64,000 nucleotides of DNA. Origin: Deinococcus roseus (lineage in GTDB: Bacteria; Deinococcota; Deinococci; Deinococcales; Deinococcaceae). Under the pieces are notes generated by a model that worked only from the letters and a program-made list of their open reading frames with translations, was not told the origin of the DNA and ran no database searches. Location of the stretch: the NCBI RefSeq assembly GCF_014646895.1, contig NZ_BMOD01000001.1, positions 491,172 to 555,171 of the forward strand, written 5' to 3'. Below are positions 50,277 to 58,954 of the stretch, piece by piece. Made by a program: the position numbers and the translations under genes. The stretch's first letter is position 1; every line of letters starts with the position of its first letter.

Positions 50277-51115
50277 CGGCCCCAGTCGGGTTGTGTCCCA
50301 TCCAGATCCTGAAAACCATATTCCTGATACAGATTCCAGGTGGCGTAACAGCCACCGTTTTTCTGCTGGATGTGCGGGTCTGCTGCCAGGGCCACCACCG
50401 CACGGGCCAGATAATAAGGGGTCTCCGAGGCAATGAAGTGCGGTTCTGTCTTTGCACCATCTCGCCAGTTTTCCTCCGTCACCCCGAAATGGTCCAGCAT
50501 GGCTTCTGAGCGCAGAAATCCAGGGCTGAGGGCCAGTGCAGTGATGCCATGTTTTGCAAGTTCCTGCGACTGGGCAAAGGCCAGACGGTTCACAGACACT
50601 TTGGCCAGATCGTAAAAGAGGCTGCCCCGGTACATTTCGGTGATGCCATCGGTGATTTCAATGATCAGGCCAGATTGCTGCTGGATCATCAGGGGAACAG
50701 CGTGATGGCTGGTGATGATGTGGCTTTTGATGGTGTTGTCCAGCAATTTCAGGCCATTTTGCAGATCGTGCTCCCAGAAAGGCACCCACTGGGCGAGGTG
50801 GTCTCCTCCCCACACATCATTGATCAGGATGTCCAGCTTTCCTGATTCCTGCCCAATGCGTTCCAGCAGGGCTTTCACCTGCTCGGGGATGGTGTGGTCC
50901 ACCTGCACTGCGAAAGCGTTCCCTCCATGCTGCTTGATGATCTCTGCTGTGTCTTCAATGGTCTCTGTGCGGCCCATTTCCGAGGTGTACTGCCTGGTGG
51001 TGCGGCCTGTGGCATACACCGTCGCTCCAGCTTTTCCAAGTTCCACAGCAATGGCGCGTCCTGCTCCACGGGTGGCCCCTGCCACCAGTGCGATTTTTCC
51101 ATTCAGATCTGGCAT
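50240..51115 (-). CDS. Short-chain dehydrogenase/reductase
   Basis: 291 residues. The NAD(P) motif is GATRGAGRAI; the active site YDLAKVSVNR has Tyr-x3-Lys. The structural NNAG motif is changed to NDVWGG. An insert after the nucleotide site (TTRQYTSEMGRTETIED) and the C-terminal stretch YATWNLYQEYGFQDLDGTQPD mark a subgroup often annotated only as SDR. The ATG follows AGGAG. Probably co-transcribed from the AraC-DinB gene 18 bases upstream. Confidence 0.93.
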   Translation of the reverse strand: MPDLNGKIALVAGATRGAGRAIAVELGKAGATVYATGRTTRQYTSEMGRTETIEDTAEIIKQHGGNAFAVQVDHTIPEQVKALLERIGQESGKLDILINDVWGGDHLAQWVPFWEHDLQNGLKLLDNTIKSHIITSHHAVPLMIQQQSGLIIEITDGITEMYRGSLFYDLAKVSVNRLAFAQSQELAKHGITALALSPGFLRSEAMLDHFGVTEENWRDGAKTEPHFIASETPYYLARAVVALAADPHIQQKNGGCYATWNLYQEYGFQDLDGTQPDWGRYARDNLGIDAG

Positions 51116-51133
51116 GGTTTCTCCTTTTTGCTT

Positions 51134-52030
51134 TTACAACCGCTCAAATTCGATGGGATCGTTGCTGCCCAGATCCACCCCCAGGACCCTGAAGGCGTCC
51201 AGCAGGTGCTGCCGTTTGATGGCACTGAAGGTGATCACATGGGCCAGAATCCCTTTAAAAGTGAAGGTTTCAGGTGGGGTGCAAACCGCGTCCACAAATT
51301 CGACGTTCCACTCCCCTTTCTCTTTGATGGTGCTGGCAAAATCCAGAAATGCGGTGTAAGTCCTGTGGGTCCGGGATTTCAGGTCTGGCAGGGTGGTGGG
51401 CTGGTCTTCGGTCCAGTGCTGACCATGCAGGGCAGACAGCCAGGCTTCCTTGTCCGCAATCAGGCTGTCCAGCATTTCCCGGAGGGTGTGGGCAGGTTTG
51501 TAGTAGGGAGCAATGTGCATGTGTCCCACCTGCCGGTCCAGCTGGTCAGGGGGCAGTTTTTCTGCAGCTTCCAGCATCTTGCGGGTCAGCCAGAAGTCAT
51601 GCTGAAACAGCAGGTCGATGAGGTCCAGGCTGATGGCCTCTTTGCGAAGGGTGCCTGGAGCGAAATGGATGCCATTTTCGGTGGGGAGCCAGAAACTGGG
51701 TGTTCTGGTGGCACGAAACGCTGTGGGGGTCACCTGAAACGCCTTCCTGAAGGCCCGTGTGAAAGCCTCCAGCGAGGCATACCCTGCATCCAGCGCAATG
51801 CTGGTGATGCTCTGTTCGGTTCTGGAAAGGGTGTACGCCGCACGCTCCAGGGTCAACCTTTTGCGAAATTCCTTTGGGGTTTCCTGGTAGGTCTGCTCGA
51901 AGAGGCGGATGCTGTGTTCCTGGCTGCTCTGGATGGCTTTTGCCACCTCGGTGCCTTTTTTCTGCTGTCCCAGATCGCTGGAAAGCAGGTGCAGCAAGAC
52001 CTCCAGACGGTTCTGGTAACTGGACTGCAT
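51134..52030 (-). CDS. AraC-type regulator fused to a DinB-like domain
   Basis: 298 residues. The N-terminus (about 1-105) is an AraC/XylS HTH pair: AIQSSQEHSIRLFEQTYQET, then ITSIALDAGYASLEAFTRAFRKAF and TPTAFR. The rest (about 130-298) reads as a DinB four-helix bundle: DLLFQHDFWLTRKMLEAAEKL, YYKPAHTLREMLDSLIADKEAW and AHVITFSAIKRQHLLDAFRVLG, with His in the metal-site positions. This would make a one-component sensor with an unusual ligand domain. TAACAT six bases before the ATG gives a leaderless start. The SDR gene follows closely and is the likely target. Confidence 0.9.
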   Translation of the reverse strand: MQSSYQNRLEVLLHLLSSDLGQQKKGTEVAKAIQSSQEHSIRLFEQTYQETPKEFRKRLTLERAAYTLSRTEQSITSIALDAGYASLEAFTRAFRKAFQVTPTAFRATRTPSFWLPTENGIHFAPGTLRKEAISLDLIDLLFQHDFWLTRKMLEAAEKLPPDQLDRQVGHMHIAPYYKPAHTLREMLDSLIADKEAWLSALHGQHWTEDQPTTLPDLKSRTHRTYTAFLDFASTIKEKGEWNVEFVDAVCTPPETFTFKGILAHVITFSAIKRQHLLDAFRVLGVDLGSNDPIEFERL

Positions 52031-52036
52031 TCCTTC

Positions 52037-52042
52037 ATGTTA
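52037..52042 (-). promoter_or_regulatory. -10 of the AraC-DinB gene (leaderless)
   Basis: Minus-strand TAACAT, six bases before the ATG at 52030. Confidence 0.5.
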
Positions 52043-52175
52043 CCTGCAAGTCTGACCTGTGATCTGATCAAAATTGATGTGGTGATTGAAGAACATCTGG
52101 ATCTTCGGAAGACTGTTTCAAAGCCAGAAGTCCAGAAAACCGCCATCAAAAACATTCAGCAGCACAGGGTTTAGC

Positions 52176-52358
52176 CTTCTACAATCGGCCTTCAGCCTTC
52201 TGCTTGACCCCAAGATGCGCCTCTTTGACCCTGGAGCCTGAACACAAAGTGGCTCTGTATGCTGGGTCGCTCGGACAGGTTGGTCAGCACTGGGACACTG
52301 CTTTCTGCTTTTCGCCCTCGGCCCTCGGCCCTCGGCAATCTTCTGCCTTCTGCACACC
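52176..52358. repeat. Dispersed GCCTTCTGC/GCCCTCGGC repeats
   Basis: Two clusters (52176-52200 and 52300-52358) of 9-bp units such as GCCTTCAGC, GCCTTCTGC and three consecutive GGCCCTC/CCCTCGG copies flank a unique ~100-bp segment. Same family as the repeat that enters mutL at 19885. No gene is supported in 52043-52438. Confidence 0.6.
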
Positions 52359-52470
52359 TTTTGCCCCCCTGCAGAAGATGAACCCTCCATCCCAGTTTCC
52401 CGTATCTCCTTCAGGTGGCTCCCTCACCCTGCACTAAGCATTGTGACCTATATTCGGATTAAAGAAACCG

Positions 52471-52514
52471 ATTGGTTTACAAAATCACCAATAGGTACTA
52501 TACTAAATATAGTA
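52471..52514 (+). promoter_or_regulatory. Promoter of the SdrP/DdrI-type regulator with overlapping dyads
   Basis: TTTACA (52476-52481), 17 bases, TATACT (52499-52504). The -10 lies inside a perfect 19-bp dyad TACTATA-ctaaa-TATAGTA (52496-52514). A second dyad ATTGGT-N10-ACCAAT (52471-52492) covers the -35, itself overlapping AAACC-GATT-GGTTT. This density suggests tight control. Confidence 0.7.
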
Positions 52515-52538
52515 ATCGGTGCCACCAAGGAGGGCAAC

Positions 52539-53138
52539 ATGATCTCGACCAAAACTTTTGTAGACACTGTGACTTACCGCCCCGGCGCAGTCATTCTCTA
52601 TCCCGGAAAATCTGACATGCTGTACCGCGTTTCCAGCGGCCTGATCCGTGTTCACACCATGGACGATGAGGGAAACGGCCTGACCCTGCGCTACGTCAAA
52701 CCCGGCGAGTACTTCGGAGAAGAAGCCCTCTCTGGTGTGGACCGCAAATACTTTGCAGAAGCCGTCACCAATTCCAGCGTGGATGTGATCAACCCTGCCC
52801 TGCTCAGCGCAGAAGACACCGTGCAGGTCACCAACCACCTGGTCAACGTGATCAACCGCGCCTATGAGAACATCTACCGTCTGGTGGGCAAGCGCCTGAG
52901 AAGCCGCATTGCTGCAGAGCTGCTGGAACTCAAAGACACCGCTCTGGCCACCAAACAGGACAACGGCGAAATCCTGATCTACGCCACCCACGATGAACTG
53001 GCCGCCGCAGTGGGCTCAGTCCGTGAAACCGTCACCAAAGTGGTGGGCGAACTGTCCAGAGAAGGCGTGATCCATGCAGGCTATGGCCGTGTGGTCCTCG
53101 CTGACCTGAACGCCCTGCGTGACATCGCTGCAGAATAA
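52539..53138 (+). CDS. ddrI: Crp/Fnr-family regulator, SdrP/DdrI type
   Basis: 199 residues from ATG 52539 (AAGGAGGG upstream); the longer frame from 52443 would start before the promoter. The cNMP-like domain (YRPGAVILYPGKSDMLYRV, GLTLRYVKPGEYFGEEAL) and the HTH (ATHDELAAAVGSVRETVTKV) closely follow Thermus SdrP and Deinococcus DdrI as I recall them. SdrP acts without cAMP and responds to stress; DdrI affects heat and DNA-damage response. The symbol is by family resemblance, not a search. A strong two-way terminator follows. Confidence 0.88.
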   Translation: MISTKTFVDTVTYRPGAVILYPGKSDMLYRVSSGLIRVHTMDDEGNGLTLRYVKPGEYFGEEALSGVDRKYFAEAVTNSSVDVINPALLSAEDTVQVTNHLVNVINRAYENIYRLVGKRLRSRIAAELLELKDTALATKQDNGEILIYATHDELAAAVGSVRETVTKVVGELSREGVIHAGYGRVVLADLNALRDIAAE

Positions 53139-53151
53139 TACACACCAGCAA

Positions 53152-53183
53152 AGAACCCCCGTCCAGATCTGGACGGGGGTTCT
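53152..53183. terminator. Bidirectional terminator between the Crp-type gene and pepF
   Basis: A perfect 32-base palindrome with arms AGAACCCCCGTCCAGA and its complement lies between two converging genes. GGTTTT follows on the plus side. Confidence 0.85.
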
Positions 53184-53195
53184 GGTTTTCAGCAA

Positions 53196-54866
53196 TCAGG
53201 AAAAGATCTTCTGTCTGACGTTTTCGATGGCTCCAGCCAGTTGTCCTTCATCCACAGGAAAAGACTGCCCAATGGTCTGGATCAATTCTGGCAGGCTGGT
53301 GGTGCCTCCAAGCTGCATGGCTCGGGTCAATTGTTGCACGGTTTGCTCAGGGTTTTGCTGGTAGGCGCTCCACACCTGCCAGGCATACACCTGCGCCATT
53401 ACGTACTCAATCATGTAGAAGGGATACAGGTAGATGTGCACCACCCGCACCCAGCCCTGCGCAGAGAATTCTTCCAGATCCGAATCGTCCACACTGGGAA
53501 GGTAGGTGTGCCACAGGGAAAGCCATTTGGCGTCCAGATCCTGGATGGTCAGGTCTTCTGGGGCTTCTGTGTAAAGCCAGTGCTGGAAAGCATCGTAAAT
53601 CACCAATCTGGGCAGAAGTTGCACCGATTGCTCCAGGGTGGTCTGGATGGCACTGGAAAGCTGGTTTTCGTTGTACACACCAGCTTCCTGCAGGTGCTCC
53701 AGGGGAAGCAATTCCATGGTCATGGCGATGGTTTCGTTGAACTCCATGGGAACCTGCTGGTGCCAGTACAGGTCGGTGCTCCGGTCGGTCAGCAGGAAGT
53801 GCAAAGCATGCCCGGTTTCATGGAAGAATCCCGTCATGTCGTCGTGCCTGCCCACCAGACTCATGAAGATGTGGGGGAATTTCTGCACGTGCAGGAACTC
53901 GCAGAACCCGCCTGTGGCCTTGTCTGCACGGGTTTCGATGTCGATCAGGTCCGGTCTCTGGATTGCAAAATCCCTGAACAGGGCCTGCCAGTCTGCAGAA
54001 ACACTCCCCAGCACTTTTGACGTCAGGTCCAGCAGTTCAGGTGCCGTCTGGAAAGGTTTGAGGGGTTCACCATGCTCCACCACCACATCCCAGGGTTTCA
54101 GGGCATCCAGCCCCAGACGCTCAGCCTGCTTGCGGTGCACTTCTGCCGCCAGAGGGACCAGGTGTTTCAGAATGCCCTGATGCAGCAGCAAAGTGTCCTG
54201 TGGTGCATAATCGGTGCGGTTGAGTTCCGTCCAGCAGTAGGCCCGGTAGTCTGCAAAACCCCCCTCTGCTGCAATGTGCCGCCGCTTTTTCACCACTTCG
54301 ATCAGCAGTTCACCGAGTTCCTGCTTGTGGTTCTTCCACATGGTGTTGTAAGCCCGCCAGCCTTTTTCCCGGGTTGCCCGGTCTGTGTCGAACACCAGGT
54401 TCCAGGCATCATCTCCTGGCATCTGCACGCCATCCACCTCGGCCAGCATTTTGCCAGTGATGTCATCATAAGTGACGGCCTGCACCTCAATTTCGGCCTG
54501 CAGACCAATGAGTCTGGGGGTTCGGATTTGCCTGTCCTGCAGGAAGACCTTCAGCATCTGCCGGTATTTCAAATCCTGTGGGTTCAGGTCCAGCAGGCGT
54601 TCTGCCAGTTGAGCCGCATAAAGTTTTGCTTTCGGAACGGCCTGTTCCTGCAAAAAAGCATAGAACTGTTCGGCGTCCTGTTCCCGCACATTCTGGGCCT
54701 TGCGAAAATAGGCGTCGTTGATGGTTTCCCTGAGCTGTTGTTCCAGATTGCTCCAGGACTGAATCCAGGTTTCAAGGGTGTCCAGGCTGGGGGGTGCATC
54801 CAGCAGTTGCTGGTAGCGGGCTTCCATCTGCTGTATGTCGAAATGGGGAATTGAAGATGTGGTCAT
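53196..54866 (-). CDS. pepF: M3-family oligoendopeptidase (PepF type)
   Basis: 556 residues. The zinc motif FFHETGHALHFLL (HExxH) is about two-thirds along, with Glu of EFNETIAMTMELLPLEHL about 40 residues later. It is a cytoplasmic zinc peptidase that degrades short peptides. The ATG at 54866 follows AAGGAG; an upstream frame to 54902 is not used. Near the other end it faces the Crp-type regulator. Confidence 0.92.
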   Translation of the reverse strand: MTTSSIPHFDIQQMEARYQQLLDAPPSLDTLETWIQSWSNLEQQLRETINDAYFRKAQNVREQDAEQFYAFLQEQAVPKAKLYAAQLAERLLDLNPQDLKYRQMLKVFLQDRQIRTPRLIGLQAEIEVQAVTYDDITGKMLAEVDGVQMPGDDAWNLVFDTDRATREKGWRAYNTMWKNHKQELGELLIEVVKKRRHIAAEGGFADYRAYCWTELNRTDYAPQDTLLLHQGILKHLVPLAAEVHRKQAERLGLDALKPWDVVVEHGEPLKPFQTAPELLDLTSKVLGSVSADWQALFRDFAIQRPDLIDIETRADKATGGFCEFLHVQKFPHIFMSLVGRHDDMTGFFHETGHALHFLLTDRSTDLYWHQQVPMEFNETIAMTMELLPLEHLQEAGVYNENQLSSAIQTTLEQSVQLLPRLVIYDAFQHWLYTEAPEDLTIQDLDAKWLSLWHTYLPSVDDSDLEEFSAQGWVRVVHIYLYPFYMIEYVMAQVYAWQVWSAYQQNPEQTVQQLTRAMQLGGTTSLPELIQTIGQSFPVDEGQLAGAIENVRQKIFS

Positions 54867-54978
54867 ACTGGCTCCTTGGGTCATGCCATGGTGTTTGCAC
54901 AATGGTGGACAATCTTCTGGAGTCTAAGCAGCAAACTGTTTTCCCACATCCGCCAAGTGGCAGGGGGAGGATGCATTT

Positions 54979-55821
54979 TCACAGCACTTTTGGCTGATGG
55001 TCTCTGGGGCTCAGGGCATGGTATTTCAGCAAACTGCGCACATACTGGCAGCGGCACCCCGAGTAATGGCACAGCAGGGCTTCCGGTTGCTTGCCCAGCA
55101 GCGTCACCGTCACATCAATCAGTTCCTGCACATCGTAAACGGCCACGGTTCCCGGACCCACTTTCACGCTCTTTTTGTGGCTGAGGTGCCGTTCGATGCG
55201 ACCAAACCCGGCAGAGCAGTTGGGGAAATAGGTGGACTGCAGCTTGCCGTCCTGAATCACATACCGGGGCAATTCAATTTGCCCGGCCAGATACTCTCCG
55301 TAATGGATGCTGGTGTTGGAGGTATGGTCCACCCCGATCAGCAGAACTTTTCCGGCCAGATCGTAAAGCGCACCTGCAGGAGCATAGGGCTCTTTGAGGG
55401 TCTGGGCGTTCAGGATCTCCTCTGCCCGCTCTCCATAACCCACAAAACTCAGGGCCGGATGGTTGCTGCGCATCACCTCGGGGTCATCCACCAGGGCCTG
55501 GGGCACCTTGCCTATGTCGCGGGAGACCCTGGAAAAACGCTGAAACGCCCCCACTGGACCCGGCGGATGGGGCGGCCATTCGGGGGTGCGGTAGGCTTCC
55601 GGCCAGATCAGGGTGTAATAGGTGAATGCAGGCATCACCACAGAAGCAACGCTGGTTTTGAGGAGTTCGGCCAGGGTGTCTCCCCCACCATGCACATACC
55701 CAAAAGCACTCAGGGAAGCGTGGGCCATGATGTGGTCCCTGCTGCTGAGGCCCAGGGCCTGCAAAGCTTGCTGGAAGTCACTGGCGTGTACGGTTCGGTT
55801 GCGGCGGTGCAAATGCAGCAC
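54979..55821 (-). CDS. AAC(3)-family N-acetyltransferase
   Basis: 280 residues. Family motifs are AHASLSAFGYVHGGGDTLAE, NHPALSFVGYGERAEEIL, and LIGVDHTSNTSIHYGEYLAG. Classical members acetylate N3 of aminoglycosides with acetyl-CoA, but chromosomal YokD-type members may act on other amines. The start GTG at 55821 is chosen because TACCAT lies six bases before it (leaderless) and family proteins begin close to here; the frame continues to 55905 but would enter the glnA promoter. A Cys cluster (CHYSGCRC) closes the protein. Confidence 0.88.
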   Translation of the reverse strand: MLHLHRRNRTVHASDFQQALQALGLSSRDHIMAHASLSAFGYVHGGGDTLAELLKTSVASVVMPAFTYYTLIWPEAYRTPEWPPHPPGPVGAFQRFSRVSRDIGKVPQALVDDPEVMRSNHPALSFVGYGERAEEILNAQTLKEPYAPAGALYDLAGKVLLIGVDHTSNTSIHYGEYLAGQIELPRYVIQDGKLQSTYFPNCSAGFGRIERHLSHKKSVKVGPGTVAVYDVQELIDVTVTLLGKQPEALLCHYSGCRCQYVRSLLKYHALSPRDHQPKVL

Positions 55822-55898
55822 CCACTTATGGTAACACGGGGGTGCAAACAGCAACTGTGGGAAGAACGGAAAGGGTTCCTTGGCCCCACACAGGTTCA

Positions 55899-55927
55899 TT
55901 GACACCCACAGGGCATGAATTTAGACT
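55899..55927 (+). promoter_or_regulatory. SigA promoter of glnA
   Basis: TTGACA (55899-55904), 17 bases, TAGACT (55922-55927). It gives a leader of about 135 bases that contains an inverted repeat AGCAgAGAA/TTCTgTGCT (55972-55995). Confidence 0.75.
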
Positions 55928-56068
55928 TTGAATGTTGGAAACACAGAGCAGACCGGAGTTTTGAAGGCTGCAGCAGAGAAATTCCCTTCTGTGCTGGCCT
56001 CCCCGACAGGTTTGCCTTCACACCGGGTCACCGTGGCTCTGCTGTCAATCCAGAAAGGATGGGGCGTG

Positions 56069-57409
56069 ATGGCGCACACCAAAGAAAGCATTCTGCAGGC
56101 CCTGAACAGCAACAATGTGCAGTTTCTCAGGCTGCAGTTCACCGACATTCTGGGCATCGTCAAGAACATTGAGGTGCCTTCCAGCCAGTTTGAAAAAGCC
56201 CTCAATGGCGAGGTGATGTTCGATGGGTCTTCCATTGAAGGGTTCACCCGCATTGAAGAATCCGACATGCTGCTCAAGCCCGATTACGGCACCTTCCTGA
56301 TTTTCCCCCGGTTCAGCCATGAAGAGCACGAACTGGGCAAGGTGGCGCGTCTGATCTGTGATGTGGCTTTACCAGACGGCACCCCATTCGAGGGGGACCC
56401 CCGGTATGTGCTGCGGCGGCAAATCAACCGGGCCAAGAAGATGGGGTTTGAGCTGTTTGCAGGTCCAGAGCCTGAATTCTTCCTGTTCGAGCACCCTGAG
56501 GATGGCAAGGCCAGCACCAAGGTGAACGATCAGGCAGGTTACTTTGATCTGGCCCCCATCGACAAAGGGGAACGCATCCGCCGTGAAATCACCAACAAAC
56601 TGGTGGAAATGGGCTTTGAAATTGAGGCGGCCCACCACGAAGTGGCCCCCGGTCAGCACGAGATTGATTTCAGGTATGCCCCCGCCATGGAGACTGCAGA
56701 CAACATCTCCACCTTTAAATTTGTGGTCAAAAGGGTGGCGCTGGAGTATGGACTTTTGGCCAGCTTTTTGCCCAAACCGGTGGCCCGCATCAACGGCAGC
56801 GGAATGCACGTGCACCTGAGCCTGTTCAAAGACGGCAAGAATGCCTTCTACGACGAGAAAGCCGAGTACCAGCTCTCCAACACCGCATTGTTTTTCATCG
56901 GGGGTCTGCTGGAGCATGCCGATGCCATGTGCGCCATCACCAACCCCCTGGTGAACAGCTTCAAGCGTCTGGTTCCTGGTTACGAGGCTCCTGTGAACAT
57001 CGCCTGGAGCACCTCAAACCGTTCTGCCATGGTACGCATTCCTGCCCGCAGAGGCGCAGGAACCCGTGCTGAGCTGCGCATGCCCGATCCTTCCTGCAAC
57101 CCCTATCTGGCCCTGGCCGTGATGCTGGCGGCTGGTCTGGACGGCATCGAGAAGCAAATGGAGCCCGCTCCGGCCATCCAGCGCAACATCTACCACATGA
57201 CCGTGCGCGAAAAACGCAAACACAAGATCCGCGAGCTGCCCGGAGACCTCAATCAGGCTGTGGACGCTCTGGAACGCAGTGAAGTGCTGACCGAGTGCCT
57301 GGGTCAACATGTGCTGGAGCACTTTGTGGAAGCCAAACGCCAGGAATGGCGGGAGTACAGTGCTGTGGTGCACCAGTGGGAACTGGACACCTACCTCAGC
57401 AATTACTGA
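56069..57409 (+). CDS. glnA: Glutamine synthetase, type I-alpha
   Basis: 446 residues from ATG 56069 (AAAGGATGGGG upstream). Makes glutamine from glutamate, ammonia and ATP. MFDGSSIEGFTRIEESDM near residue 55, AGPEPEFFLFE, NGSGMHVHLSLF and NRSAMVRIPARRGAGTRAELRMPDPSCNPYLA are GS hallmarks. The length and the Arg in GFTRIEESDM match the feedback-inhibited Bacillus-type (alpha) enzyme; the adenylylation loop of the beta type is not seen. It has its own promoter and terminator, next to the liv nitrogen-transport operon. Confidence 0.97.
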   Translation: MAHTKESILQALNSNNVQFLRLQFTDILGIVKNIEVPSSQFEKALNGEVMFDGSSIEGFTRIEESDMLLKPDYGTFLIFPRFSHEEHELGKVARLICDVALPDGTPFEGDPRYVLRRQINRAKKMGFELFAGPEPEFFLFEHPEDGKASTKVNDQAGYFDLAPIDKGERIRREITNKLVEMGFEIEAAHHEVAPGQHEIDFRYAPAMETADNISTFKFVVKRVALEYGLLASFLPKPVARINGSGMHVHLSLFKDGKNAFYDEKAEYQLSNTALFFIGGLLEHADAMCAITNPLVNSFKRLVPGYEAPVNIAWSTSNRSAMVRIPARRGAGTRAELRMPDPSCNPYLALAVMLAAGLDGIEKQMEPAPAIQRNIYHMTVREKRKHKIRELPGDLNQAVDALERSEVLTECLGQHVLEHFVEAKRQEWREYSAVVHQWELDTYLSNY

Positions 57410-57433
57410 TCTGCACTTCAACACAAAACCTTC

Positions 57434-57460
57434 AACCGTGGATGTGTTCCACGGTTTTTT
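57434..57460 (+). terminator. Terminator of glnA
   Basis: AACCGTGGA/TCCACGGTT stem (57434-57442 with 57448-57456) followed by TTTT. Confidence 0.9.
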
Positions 57461-57592
57461 GTTGTCATCTGGAAAGCCAGCAGGCCAGCTGGCCTTTATG
57501 CAGCCCCTCATGCAGGTCTACGCTGGGAGTAACACTTGTCAGTGGGGTTGGCAAGGGTTCCATTTGCAGGATGTCAGGTTTTTTCTGCTCCA

Positions 57593-57636
57593 TTTGCAAT
57601 TTTGAAGCGGTTTTGTTTCAAATTTGCAAATTTTTT
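57593..57636 (+). other. AT-rich inverted repeat with T-run upstream of the liv operon
   Basis: Arms TTTGCAATTTTGAA (57593-57606) and TTCAAATTTGCAAA (57617-57630) match at 13 of 14 positions, then TTTTTT. Inside the right arm is the perfect palindrome AAATTTGCAAATTT (57620-57633). It could be an operator, or a terminator-like hairpin of an unseen RNA. The rest of 57461-57816 shows no gene. Confidence 0.5.
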
Positions 57637-57816
57637 CTGAAGCCCCTGGCAAAAAATTTCGCACACACATCCAGAATGGCGTAGTTTGTACACTAAGCGT
57701 TTATGCCTAGTCCAGTGAATAACAATAAAATGCGCCACAAACGAATTTTTCCCGGTACAAATGTATACAGTTTGCCTTTTTTATGCACCCAGAGCCACAT
57801 TTTCACCGATTTTTCA

Positions 57817-57845
57817 TTGACAAGGTTTTGACCCATCGTTATTAT
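57817..57845 (+). promoter_or_regulatory. SigA promoter of the liv operon
   Basis: TTGACA (57817-57822), 17 bases, TATTAT (57840-57845), about 110 bases before livH. One of the closest matches to consensus in the window. Confidence 0.85.
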
Positions 57846-57964
57846 GACCAAGTGTTCAGGTTCTGCTCAGTCTGGTTGTCAAGAAGGGCTGTCCAGAACC
57901 GGTGAAGACAAGGTTGGTGACACACTGTGAACCCCAGGTTTTCGGTGTGATGCGTGGAGGTTAA

Positions 57965-58945
57965 ATGAGCGACTTACAAATCTGGATCTCGATCTTTCGG
58001 GACGGTCTGATCTTAGGGGTGATCTACGCCGTCATTGCTCTGGGTTACACCATGGTTTATGGGGTGTTGCAACTCATCAATTTCGCCCACTCTGAGGTTT
58101 TTGCCACAGGGGCCATCGTCGGCTATGAAGTGCTGATCCTCTTCAAAGACAGTGGCATCAATGGTTATGTGCAGGTAGGCATTGCCCTGCTGGTGGCCAT
58201 GCTGATCTCGGGCGGTCTGAATGTGCTGATCGAGCGTCTGGCGTACCGACCCCTCAGAAATGCACCCAAACTGGTGCCCCTGATCACCGCCATTGGGGTG
58301 AGCTTTCTGCTGCAGGACACCCTGCGCATGTTCCTCAACGTCAAGGAACAGACCGACAAGGTTCCTTACCCCACTGTGTTGGGAAGCGACATGATCCTGG
58401 GACTGCAACCTGCTGACCTGCTCTTGATCATTGTAGGTGGGGTCATGCTGGTGGGCCTGAATTTCCTGGTCAACAGAACCAAACTGGGCACCGCCATTCG
58501 CGCCGTGGCCCAGGACGGCCAGACTGCACGCCTGATGGGCATCAACACCAACAACATCATCGCCCTGACCTTCTTCATTGGGGGCGCACTCGGTGGTGTG
58601 GCAGGTGTGCTGTGGGGCGTCAAATTCGGTCAAGTGGATGCGTACATGGGAACTGCACCAGGACTGAAGGCCTTTACTGCGGCTGTGCTGGGAGGCATTG
58701 GAAGCGTTCCAGGTGCTGTGGTGGGGGGACTGGTGTTGGGCTTCCTGGAAAACCTGATTGCCACCATCAGCATCTTCGGTGTCAAGATGACCCTCACCGA
58801 CAACAGTTTCATACAGGGAATTGGCAGTGTCTTGCAGAACATCAACATCCAGTGGAAAGATGTTGGGCCTTTCATGGTGCTGATCATCATCCTGATCTTC
58901 AAACCCGCTGGTCTGCTCGGTAAAGCCACCACCGAGAAGGTATAA
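57965..58945 (+). CDS. livH: Branched-chain amino acid ABC transporter permease LivH
   Basis: 326 residues, eight or so membrane helices: GLILGVIYAVIALGYTMVYGVLQLINFAH at the start (shown here only as GYTMVYGVLQLINFAH), AVAQDGQTARLMGINTNNII (the EAA-like loop to the ATPase) and GGIGSVPGAVVGGLVLG. With LivM it makes the membrane channel. GGAGG precedes the ATG. Confidence 0.96.
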   Translation: MSDLQIWISIFRDGLILGVIYAVIALGYTMVYGVLQLINFAHSEVFATGAIVGYEVLILFKDSGINGYVQVGIALLVAMLISGGLNVLIERLAYRPLRNAPKLVPLITAIGVSFLLQDTLRMFLNVKEQTDKVPYPTVLGSDMILGLQPADLLLIIVGGVMLVGLNFLVNRTKLGTAIRAVAQDGQTARLMGINTNNIIALTFFIGGALGGVAGVLWGVKFGQVDAYMGTAPGLKAFTAAVLGGIGSVPGAVVGGLVLGFLENLIATISIFGVKMTLTDNSFIQGIGSVLQNINIQWKDVGPFMVLIIILIFKPAGLLGKATTEKV

Positions 58946-58954
58946 GAGGTCCCC

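Noticed and set aside
52176..52358. CRISPR array
   Set aside because: Units are 9 bp, imperfect and without regular spacers; no cas genes are nearby.
52443..52538. Upstream extension of the Crp-type regulator
   Set aside because: It would begin before the -35/-10 promoter; the ribosome site and family length support 52539.
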